A DNA stretch of 47,866 bases from Thermoplasmata archaeon. Its GTDB lineage: Archaea > Thermoplasmatota > Thermoplasmata > Thermoplasmatales > GCA-001856825. A program made the position numbers and the translations under genes. The notes beneath the pieces were generated by a model. That model searched no databases. It was given only the letters and a program-made list of their open reading frames with translations, and was not told the DNA's origin. Every line of letters starts with the position of its first letter. Within the stretch, counting starts at the first letter, position 1. Location: assembly GCA_021816725.1 (NCBI GenBank), contig JAKAXD010000008.1, positions 1 through 47,866 of the forward strand, written 5' to 3'. This document shows positions 16,639 to 24,304 of the stretch, one piece after another.

Positions 16639-16965
16639 ATGTTGAGCAAGAAAGTTACAGTCATCAATATATCATCCTACTACGACCAGGAATCCAGGAC
16701 TCGTGGAAGGGAGATCGACCTGGATGAATACGTGCCGGAGAAGGACCATCAGGTGCAGAGTTTTACGCTCGGACCTGAATTTATAAACGACCTTATGAAG
16801 GGCATCACCCAGACAGTTGGATTCCAATCAAGGCCAAACCAGAAGCTGATCCTCAGACTTACGGATGAAGAATATGAATCACTTGGCATCAAGTTCGAGG
16901 TCAACGACATCTATTCTCTCACATTTGAGGAGGGAAGGATAGAATTCAGGAGGGACAGCATCTAG
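16639..16965 (+). CDS. Small conserved protein, possibly arcadin-1-like
   Basis: The 108-residue soluble protein starts VTVINISSYYDQESRTRG and ends with a beta-rich LRLTDEEYESLGIKFEVND segment. The opening pattern reminds me of arcadin-1, a partner of archaeal actin, but I cannot confirm it without a profile search. No actin gene is in the window. AGATATATGA at 16612-16620 is a TATA box at leaderless spacing from the ATG. It sits between the QueG-like gene and a TPR protein, each with its own promoter. Confidence 0.5.
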   Translation: MLSKKVTVINISSYYDQESRTRGREIDLDEYVPEKDHQVQSFTLGPEFINDLMKGITQTVGFQSRPNQKLILRLTDEEYESLGIKFEVNDIYSLTFEEGRIEFRRDSI

Positions 16966-17098
16966 TATACTTCAATAATCAATCGCAATATGACTGTCTT
17001 ATTTTCAAAAATTCAATGGTTGTATAAATCCGAAAGCGTATTGTAATTATTTAATCGAGTACGAAATCTATTAATAAAGAATTTAGATTATTTCTACA

Positions 17099-17635
17099 AT
17101 GAAAGATTTGGACCAGTCTCCACTTGGTACTGCAATAAACCCGGAAAGGATGGAGAGGATCCTGGAAAGGGACAAGCAGGAAATTGAAGTAGAAAGGGAA
17201 ATGGAAGAGCTTAGTAGGGAACCCGTTTACACTGGGAGAGGGAAAGATAGGGCTCAGGCAGTAAGAAAGATATCGAGGAAGTATTATGAAATTGCGAACG
17301 GGATGGTGGAGGATGCAATGTACTCGGAGGCAATCGAGCTTTATACAAAATCCATTGCCGTCCTCAAAAAAGGTGGAAACAGGAATGCCGTCGATTCCTA
17401 TTTCAACAGGGCCATTACCCTTGCCATGATGGGGTACCCAAAGATGGCACTCGATGACCTGAAAATAGTCTCAAGAACCAAGCCTCCAAAGGCCGACGTA
17501 TATTTTGTGAAAGGCCAGATATTTGAAAGCCTAGGGAGGGAAAAATTGGCAGAAAGAATGTACAAGAGAAGCCTAGATATAGACCCTAACTTTTACCGGG
17601 CTGCTCATAGCCTGGCAAACATACACCTGAGATAG
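17099..17635 (+). CDS. TPR-repeat protein
   Basis: The 178-residue protein begins with a charged helix (EIEVEREMEELSRE) and then has about three tetratricopeptide repeats: EIANGMVEDAMYSEAIELYTKS, YFNRAITLAMMGYPKMALDD and YFVKGQIFESLGREKLAERM (each repeat starts near residues 67, 101 and 136). TPRs form a protein-binding scaffold; there is no catalytic domain or signal peptide. CTATTAATAAAG centred near 17073 is a TATA box that would make the message leaderless from the ATG. Partners are unknown. Confidence 0.75.
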   Translation: MKDLDQSPLGTAINPERMERILERDKQEIEVEREMEELSREPVYTGRGKDRAQAVRKISRKYYEIANGMVEDAMYSEAIELYTKSIAVLKKGGNRNAVDSYFNRAITLAMMGYPKMALDDLKIVSRTKPPKADVYFVKGQIFESLGREKLAERMYKRSLDIDPNFYRAAHSLANIHLR

Positions 17636-17714
17636 GCTAAAGCAATATTTTTTCTTCAAATTTTTGATGCTGAAATGTGGTACATACGAGGGTAGATAAT
17701 CATTATAATATCGT

Positions 17715-19175
17715 ATGAAATACCCTACTCGGTGGACCTATTTGCACTATGTGAATTACTCCAGAGTGCCGATTAAACACTCTGACCCGGTTGAAAGAGT
17801 AAAGAGCTTAGACGTTCAAACATTGATTCCTTACACCCTTGAAGAAGTAACAGCTGAAGCGTCAAGATGCCTTGGTTGCGGGCTTTGTGTCGAGGGGTGC
17901 CCTGCACGCATTGACGTCCCTGGTTTTCAGATAGCACTGAAGAACGGAAACATTGAGGAGGGCCTGAAGATAAATTTTGAGAAACTGCCTTTCGTTGGAG
18001 TTTGCGGAAGCGTATGCCCTCATCCCTGTGAAGACAACTGCGTACTGGATGACAATAAAGGACCTGTGGCAACCAGACATATCAAGAGATACATATCAGA
18101 GAACTCTCAGAATTACAAGGAGATGCTTGGCATAGTCCAGAATGATCTTGGGGGTCATCCGAAGGTCGCGATAATTGGCGGTGGGCCATCAGGACTATCA
18201 ACTGCTTTCTATCTTTCAATAAATGGAATACAAGTAGACATCTATGAGGCAACAGATAAGCCTGGCGGAATGATGGTGCATGGTATACCTGATTTTAGGC
18301 TCTCGAGGAATACCGTCGAGAAGGAGACGGAACATATACTTTCATACGGAGCCCATATCTACTACAACAAGAAGGTAGGGATGGACGTGAAATTTGAGGA
18401 GCTTATGGAAAAATATGATGCAATCTATATTGCCATAGGCAACTGGAAACCATCTATGACTAGAACACCTGGGGTCGACCTAAAGGGTGTTTATCATGCA
18501 ATTGATTTCCTGAAACAGATAAACGATGGTAAGAAGATAGATGTGGGCAATACTGTTGCGATAATAGGAGGAGGCTTCACTGCTTTCGATGCAGCGAGGA
18601 TGTCCCTGAGACTTGGGGCAAGAAAGGTCGTTGTGATGTACAGGAGATCCGTAAGTGACAGACCCGGCTACCCCTCCAGCAACGCTGAAGAGGAGCTGGA
18701 GGAGGCAGAAGAAGAGAAAGTACAGTTCATCTGGGAGGTTACACCGATAGAATATTACGGCAAGGATGGGAAGGTGAACGGCATCAAGTACTGGAAGAAC
18801 CAGATGGTGGCTAAGGGAACTGGAAGAAGGGAGCCTGTTCCATTAAAGGATAGGGAGTATAGCATTGAAGTGGATACTGTTGTTGAAGCGACTGGTCAGA
18901 AGGGTGACCTTTCTTTCATACCGGAAGACATCAGGAAAAAGATAGAGGTTACTTCATCAGGCGACATCAGAGTTAACCAGTACAACATGACAAGCTACCC
19001 CGGTATATTTGCCGGCGGGGACATAACGAATGCAAGGAAGGACATTATAAGCGGCGTTGCGGATTCAGGAAGGGCAAGTATGGGAATACTTTTCTACTTC
19101 AAGGATACAGGAAGGTTAGAAAAGGTGCCTGCAAAACTGATAAATTTTGAAAGAGGCCCATACGCGGTAACATAA
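17715..19175 (+). CDS. GltD-like NAD(P)H-dependent flavin oxidoreductase
   Basis: Belongs to the family of glutamate synthase small subunit, NfnL and dihydropyrimidine dehydrogenase N-terminus. The 486-residue product has a cysteine-rich N-terminal Fe-S domain (CLGCGLCVEGCP, then CGSVCPHPCEDNC), an FAD-binding Rossmann motif (AIIGGGPSGLSTAFYLS, near residue 152), a second dinucleotide motif (AIIGGGFTAFDAARM, near 277) and the C-terminal GIFAGGDITNARKDII. No large glutamate synthase subunit is adjacent, so it may act alone or with a partner encoded elsewhere. The ATG at 17715 is the only good start. Confidence 0.88.
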   Translation: MKYPTRWTYLHYVNYSRVPIKHSDPVERVKSLDVQTLIPYTLEEVTAEASRCLGCGLCVEGCPARIDVPGFQIALKNGNIEEGLKINFEKLPFVGVCGSVCPHPCEDNCVLDDNKGPVATRHIKRYISENSQNYKEMLGIVQNDLGGHPKVAIIGGGPSGLSTAFYLSINGIQVDIYEATDKPGGMMVHGIPDFRLSRNTVEKETEHILSYGAHIYYNKKVGMDVKFEELMEKYDAIYIAIGNWKPSMTRTPGVDLKGVYHAIDFLKQINDGKKIDVGNTVAIIGGGFTAFDAARMSLRLGARKVVVMYRRSVSDRPGYPSSNAEEELEEAEEEKVQFIWEVTPIEYYGKDGKVNGIKYWKNQMVAKGTGRREPVPLKDREYSIEVDTVVEATGQKGDLSFIPEDIRKKIEVTSSGDIRVNQYNMTSYPGIFAGGDITNARKDIISGVADSGRASMGILFYFKDTGRLEKVPAKLINFERGPYAVT

Positions 19176-19363
19176 CCAATTATCTCAACTTCTTTTCGGA
19201 GGCAAGTAGTGCGTCTTTTCGCTTTCATTAATATAAACGTGAATTGCTGAAATTGTGGTTGAGAAAACTATTTTATTGACATGCACATACTTTGCAAGGA
19301 GATGGAATCCTCCAGCGCTCTCTGGGCCAAACTTTCTTATGAATGATGATTCCTAGGTGGAGT

Positions 19364-19498
19364 TTGATTGCCGTGAAAGATCTGGAAAAGGAATTATCGG
19401 AAATGGAGGAGTACCTTTCAATACTCAAGCAGAAACTGATGATTGCGAAAGAAGACCATGAGATGTTCCTCAAAAAATTGGAGGAGGTGGAGGGTTGA
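19364..19498 (+). CDS. Tiny coiled-coil protein
   Basis: A 44-codon frame encoding an almost entirely helical product: KDLEKELSEMEEYLSIL, then KQKLMIAKEDHEMFLKKLEE. The TTG at 19364 has AGGTGGA just upstream; alternatives are the GTG at 19373 and ATG at 19343. Its stop overlaps the TTG of the next gene as TTGA, and the run GGAGGAGGTGGAGG inside it is that gene's ribosome-binding site. Charged heptads and the tight coupling argue that it is translated. No known family. Confidence 0.5.
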   Translation: MIAVKDLEKELSEMEEYLSILKQKLMIAKEDHEMFLKKLEEVEG

Positions 19499-19722
19499 AC
19501 GACCACGAGATCAGGATGAAACTTTTCTCGTTAAGCATGGAAGTATCTTCACTGACATTTGAATATTCCCAGATTTTGACAGAAAACAAAATTCTGGCAA
19601 TCAAATTGTTTGGCTACAGAGCAAGATCTCCTGAGAAGTTCCCAGATTTACTCGTCGAAAGGATGGATATCTACATCCGGTCTAACAGGGAAAAGGATTC
19701 ACTTAACCAGCCTATGGATTAA
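19495..19722 (+). CDS. Small helical protein coupled to the tiny coiled-coil gene
   Basis: The 75-residue product starts at a TTG that overlaps the previous stop and has a very strong ribosome-binding site (GGAGGAGGTG) 7-8 nt upstream. It is predicted helical (HEIRMKLFSLSMEVSSLTFEYSQIL) with a charged tail and no membrane segment. It ends 2 nt before the stop of the convergent S9 peptidase. I do not recognise the family. Together with the previous ORF it looks like a two-subunit helical complex. Confidence 0.6.
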   Translation: MNDHEIRMKLFSLSMEVSSLTFEYSQILTENKILAIKLFGYRARSPEKFPDLLVERMDIYIRSNREKDSLNQPMD

Positions 19723-19724
19723 TA

Positions 19725-21581
19725 TCATGACAGTCTATCTTCGAACCACTTCTTGATCTCTTCAAGTCTCTTTACCCTGTTCTTTGGCTTTCCTCCCCTG
19801 GACAGGTCATGGTTTTCCCCCTTGAATACAATCAGTCTTGCTTCTGAACCCTGAAGTTTCAGCTGCGTGAACATCTCATAAGCCTGCCAGACTGGACACC
19901 GGTAATCCTCGTCAGAGTGGACAATCAGAAGGGGGGTCTTCACGTTCCTGATGTATTTCAGAGGGGATTTCGCCCAGTAATGATCAAGATCATCGTAAGG
20001 ATTTCCACCAATCTGGTCTGAATTAAACCTCGGGCCAATATCACTGGAAAAGTAGAAAGATACCTGATCGCTTATAGATCTGTCCGTGACCGCTGCCCTG
20101 AACTGGTTGGTGTGCCCAATAATCCAGTTGACCATGAAACCTCCATAGGACCCCCCGATAACCCCAAAATAATCCTTATTCACGCTGAATTTTTTAGATG
20201 AATAATCGACAATCTCAAGAATGTCCTTGTAGTCCCTTTCACCATATTTTCCCTTTATTTCTAAGGCAAAATCATCTCCGTAACTATCGCTCCCCCTGGG
20301 ATTTGTGTAGATGACGTTGAAGCCAAGGGAGTTTAGTAGGTGAAACTCCAGTATGAAAGCATCCCCGTATGATGTTCTTGGTCCGCCGTGAATTTCCAGG
20401 ATTGTCCCTTTCCCTTTGCCCTTCAGGAACCATCCCTCTACCTCCTTCCCGTCACTCGCAGTCATCTTAAAATTGCTGGGCTTGTTGAGTACATTCCTTT
20501 CTATTTTTGAGTTGACAGCGGTCAGTCTTTTAATCTTCCCGTCGTATAGATATATTTCCTGGGGGATGCTTGATGACTGCCCTATATAATATATCGCATC
20601 TCCCTTGAAGTCGAATGAGTCAACGGAAAAATCTCCACTGACGACCGCCTCCAACTTTTTACTTGAACCTATCCTGTAAATTCCAGCTCTCCCTCCGACA
20701 GTTGCAACGAAGTATAAGAGGCCGTCGTGCACCGTTGCTGTTTTAGATTGCCCCATTCTCGAGTCTGAGTTAACAGAATTTTCAGGAGAAATATCGTATT
20801 TATCTAGCAGGTTTTCCAAATTTCCATTAGAGTACCGGTAAATTTTCTGGCTTTCGAATATGCTCCTCTGGTGTTTGGAGTAGAAGAAATACAGGGTACC
20901 GTCCTTATCATAGACTGGAGTGTCTATCCCTCCCTTAACTCCCTTGATATACTGTATCTCCCCCGTTCCTAAATCGAGTATGCCAATCCTTGAATCATAA
21001 ATATCCCATTTATCGGGTCTTTCCACGACTGCTAATCTTTGGGTCGAAGGATCTACAGCGAAATCAGAAATCTGTCCATCAGACCCAAGTATTTTCTTTG
21101 TATTGCCGTTGAGTCTCAGGTGAAGGATCTTGTAGTTTGATGAGGGGTAGAATCCCTCGCCGTTGAAGTAGATAGGATACTTCTCTACTATCCTAAAATT
21201 ATCATCCTTTGGCTTATCCTGCACGACGATGAAGAGTCCCTTGGAAATACTGTCCCACTGCATCTTCTTTACAATAAGTTCAGTTTCCCAGAGCTTTCTT
21301 TCTTCTCCAGTCTCTATGTTCTTTATGAAGATTGACGTCTTCTTATCAACCCTCGTAAGATAAGCCATTCTAAATCCGGTTCTATCGATAACAGAATCAC
21401 GGTCCTCGTTTCCTCTTGTATACTTGGCAGTGCCGTTATCTGTCAATTCGAGTATTTCTGACTCGTACTTGTTGGATTTCTCAACCGGCTTGAAAACTTC
21501 AAAGAATACCCTCCCATTTGCAACATTAAGATTGCCTAGGAACCTCATATCGTAGAAATCTTGTACCTTTATCCCGGACAT
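19725..21581 (-). CDS. S9-family serine peptidase (acylaminoacyl-peptidase-like)
   Basis: Prolyl-oligopeptidase-family enzyme, probably cytoplasmic, that trims peptides from the proteasome. The 618-residue protein has an N-terminal beta-propeller (about 1-350; repeated VDPSTQRLAVVERPD-like blades) and a C-terminal alpha/beta hydrolase with the triad Ser478 (GGSYGGF), Asp559 (HSDEDYRCP) and His591 (GENHDLSRGG). No signal peptide. TTTTTATAAAG lies about 28 nt before the ATG at 21581, consistent with a leaderless message. Length is normal for archaeal members. Confidence 0.93.
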   Translation of the reverse strand: MSGIKVQDFYDMRFLGNLNVANGRVFFEVFKPVEKSNKYESEILELTDNGTAKYTRGNEDRDSVIDRTGFRMAYLTRVDKKTSIFIKNIETGEERKLWETELIVKKMQWDSISKGLFIVVQDKPKDDNFRIVEKYPIYFNGEGFYPSSNYKILHLRLNGNTKKILGSDGQISDFAVDPSTQRLAVVERPDKWDIYDSRIGILDLGTGEIQYIKGVKGGIDTPVYDKDGTLYFFYSKHQRSIFESQKIYRYSNGNLENLLDKYDISPENSVNSDSRMGQSKTATVHDGLLYFVATVGGRAGIYRIGSSKKLEAVVSGDFSVDSFDFKGDAIYYIGQSSSIPQEIYLYDGKIKRLTAVNSKIERNVLNKPSNFKMTASDGKEVEGWFLKGKGKGTILEIHGGPRTSYGDAFILEFHLLNSLGFNVIYTNPRGSDSYGDDFALEIKGKYGERDYKDILEIVDYSSKKFSVNKDYFGVIGGSYGGFMVNWIIGHTNQFRAAVTDRSISDQVSFYFSSDIGPRFNSDQIGGNPYDDLDHYWAKSPLKYIRNVKTPLLIVHSDEDYRCPVWQAYEMFTQLKLQGSEARLIVFKGENHDLSRGGKPKNRVKRLEEIKKWFEDRLS

Positions 21582-21753
21582 TAAGTCACTAAGCCGTTTC
21601 TTTATAAAAATGTCACCTTTTTTACTGTCAGCAGTTCTTTACATTCAATTACAGATTGGAAGACACACCCTGCGTCACCAATCCTTATAATGAGCCATAC
21701 AGAAATATTATTAGCCTAAGATACCATTTCCGGCTGCAAAAAAGGGGAAAAAT

Positions 21754-22551
21754 ATGGACTGGGGAATGAAAAATAGAATCTCAAGAATGATAAAGCCTGC
21801 TACAGGTAGATCTGTAATGCTTGCTGCGGATCACGGATATTTCATGGGACCAACGCGCAAACTAGAAAATCCAAGAAAGATGCTCGAGCCTCTACTACCG
21901 TACGCTGACACAGTAGCAGTTACAAGAGGAATACTCAGAACATCTATCGATCCAAAGTGGGATACGCCCATTCTTCTAAGGGTGTCTGGTGGTGCAAGCA
22001 TCCTGAAGGATGACCTGAGCGATGAAGAAATTACCACATCCATGGAGGACGCGATAAGACTGAATGTTTCTGCTGTTGCAATTTCCATTTTCGTTGGAAC
22101 TAGCCATGAAAAGCAATCTCTGATAAACCTCTCTGAACTAGTCAACGAGGGGGAAGAGTTTGGTATGCCCATTATGGCAATTACTGCGGTGGGAAAGGAG
22201 CTAGAGAAGAGGGATGCCAAATACCTCAGCCTGGCCTGCAGACTTGCGGCCGAAATTGGTGCCCACATTGTCAAGACATACTACTGCGAGAATTTCAGAA
22301 AGGTTGCCGATGGAACCCCTGTTCCTTTGGTAGTGGCGGGAGGGCCAAAACTGGAAACTGAACTAGACGTTTTCAACCTGGTCTACAACGCTCTTCAGGA
22401 AGGAGCGATCGGAGTAGATATGGGGAGAAACATCTGGCAAAACGACAATCCGGTTGCGATGATAAAGGCAATAAGGGCTATTGTTCACGATAATGCTACA
22501 GTAAAGGAAGCCCAGGATGTATTTGCAGAAAACAAGGGGAAGAAACTATAA
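21754..22551 (+). CDS. LsrF/DeoC-type class I aldolase
   Basis: The 265-residue TIM-barrel protein has the FbaB/LsrF-type signatures: MLAADHGYFMG near residue 22, the Schiff-base lysine Lys174 in HIVKTYYCENF, VPLVVAGGPK and the phosphate-binding GAIGVDMGRNIWQ. Closest in pattern to LsrF (a thiolase of autoinducer-2 phosphate), but archaeal members of this group include fructose-bisphosphate aldolases. No lsr genes are present, so a central-metabolism or shikimate-type aldolase role is at least as likely. AAGGGG lies 6 nt before the ATG. Confidence 0.85.
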   Translation: MDWGMKNRISRMIKPATGRSVMLAADHGYFMGPTRKLENPRKMLEPLLPYADTVAVTRGILRTSIDPKWDTPILLRVSGGASILKDDLSDEEITTSMEDAIRLNVSAVAISIFVGTSHEKQSLINLSELVNEGEEFGMPIMAITAVGKELEKRDAKYLSLACRLAAEIGAHIVKTYYCENFRKVADGTPVPLVVAGGPKLETELDVFNLVYNALQEGAIGVDMGRNIWQNDNPVAMIKAIRAIVHDNATVKEAQDVFAENKGKKL

Positions 22552-22622
22552 CCTACTACCTGGACGAATCAGGAAGGGGAAGATTGTATTCAACTCCTCT
22601 CCTTCACAGCTGCGCAATGCCT

Positions 22623-24188
22623 TTATTGATTTTTTAACTTAATTTCCTTTCTCAGTTCGGCACTAAGTCTCCCGAGTTCTTCCTCCCTCTCGTTCAAGAA
22701 AATGAAAGCCCGGCTCAATGAAGGATTTGCCTGCCTTGCAAGTCTTACCATATCCCTGCTTATCTGCCTGAGATCGAAATGCGCCTGGGGAGTAGACCTG
22801 AGCTCCGTCAAATAAACTAGTTCCCTCAGGTTAAGCGTGACAAGAACCGGCTGGATGTGTGCAAATAGTACGAAGTACTGAGCTGATATTGGGTCAATTG
22901 AGCTTACTTGCTTGTAAAGTTCATTAGATTCAGTGAGCGCTTCAACGTACCTTTTAGAAAGGCCTTCGATGACTGATATAATTGGAGGAATGTCATAACC
23001 ATGGGCAGTGCTCAGTCTCTTTCTCTGAATGGTCAGAGACCTGTGGCGCTGAAGATCTCTAAAAGCTCCAAAATTAGTATTGACCTGGAAGGTGTAGTGA
23101 ACATGTTCGAAACTCCTGTCTAGCTTGTTCCTCCTGTTCGTCCTGAGAGAGAATATTTTGTCAAGCATCTCGACCTTTCTCTGCTTCGTTAGGCCACTAA
23201 TGTGACTGTAGACAGTTCCATAATCACCATCTGTTCTCTCGAAGTTATAAGAAGCGAGTATCTTGTCCAAGGCTACTTCGTCATTATCGCATGAAAGAAG
23301 CTCTATCTTTTGCCTCGGTATTGACCCCCCAAATTCACCTTCCAGAGGGGCATAATTCTTCAGTTTTGTAAGATAATCCAAATTTTCAAGACCGTGCGGA
23401 TTCTCCACATTTTCTATCAGCTTGGGGAACACCAATTTCAGCTCTGACATCAGTTCGGAATAAAGTTCTCCTGCTTCCTTAAGGCCACTGGTTTTCAGTC
23501 TTTCAAGCAAGTGCGAGAATGCTCTTGCGTTTCCGCTCATGCCGATATTGGTGAGGGTCGATGCGGGAAGTATGAATCTAGTTTCGTCAAGAGCTCTGCT
23601 TCTCACAGAACTCTCATAAGCTTTCTTTAACACATCCTCTTCCCCTTCCTTTTCCCCCAATTTTACCTCCTTGCCGTTTGGTAGGTAGAACCTCGTGCTT
23701 TCAAACGGATTTTTCTCGTGAATATAATCCGAGACACCTGTGAGAATCTCCCTGTAAAGCTCAAATATTCTATTGTTGAATTCTTCATACCTCTCTTGAA
23801 ATTTACTAGGTATACCTGCCCTTTGAGGATCTATGAATAGATATTTCCCGTTCCTCTTCTCCCTGTAGGAGACATATCTTGAACTCTTTTCAAGGTATGA
23901 CAGTCCTATTCTGCTCTCTTCTATGATTTTCGAGAGAACATTACTGACATTCTGGATACCTACCTGCGCGGTAGCCAGTTCGGCAACAGATTCGTCTCCA
24001 TACTCGAGGAAAACTCTTTCGTAGAATTTTTCTGCCCTATCTGGGACTTGGGCAAACTCCTTATCCCATAATGTCCGAATATCAAGTTCCCTCGTCCTGC
24101 TATACCGCGACATCAGTGCCCCGCGGTCAATCATCTTTTCGCAGGTTATCAGGAAAACATCCTTGTCCATGTTGGAAAACGAATCCAT
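22623..24188 (-). CDS. Tandem ThyX-fold protein (FAD-dependent thymidylate synthase family)
   Basis: The 521-residue protein carries two ThyX-like domains. The N-terminal half has EYGDESVAE (counterpart of the GHESxxEH region), SRIGLSYLEKSSRY at residues 92-105 (retains the SxxExSxRY end of the ThyX motif but not the RHR start) and ARAFSHLLERLK. The C-terminal half has RHRSLTIQRKRL at 381-392 (retains RHR but not the Ser/Arg end) and ELRSTPQAHFDLRQISRDM. One ThyX domain is normally about 220-260 residues. Whether it makes dTMP is unknown; no thyA or single-domain thyX is in the window. Confidence 0.82.
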   Translation of the reverse strand: MDSFSNMDKDVFLITCEKMIDRGALMSRYSRTRELDIRTLWDKEFAQVPDRAEKFYERVFLEYGDESVAELATAQVGIQNVSNVLSKIIEESRIGLSYLEKSSRYVSYREKRNGKYLFIDPQRAGIPSKFQERYEEFNNRIFELYREILTGVSDYIHEKNPFESTRFYLPNGKEVKLGEKEGEEDVLKKAYESSVRSRALDETRFILPASTLTNIGMSGNARAFSHLLERLKTSGLKEAGELYSELMSELKLVFPKLIENVENPHGLENLDYLTKLKNYAPLEGEFGGSIPRQKIELLSCDNDEVALDKILASYNFERTDGDYGTVYSHISGLTKQRKVEMLDKIFSLRTNRRNKLDRSFEHVHYTFQVNTNFGAFRDLQRHRSLTIQRKRLSTAHGYDIPPIISVIEGLSKRYVEALTESNELYKQVSSIDPISAQYFVLFAHIQPVLVTLNLRELVYLTELRSTPQAHFDLRQISRDMVRLARQANPSLSRAFIFLNEREEELGRLSAELRKEIKLKNQ

Positions 24189-24304
24189 GCGACTGTAATT
24201 TCAATTCCGATTTATTCTTTGTCTTATCTTGTTGCATCTTTGAGTGAAGTCAATAGATAGAAAAATTGGATAAACATATTTTATTAAGACGATATTCGCA
24301 TTCT

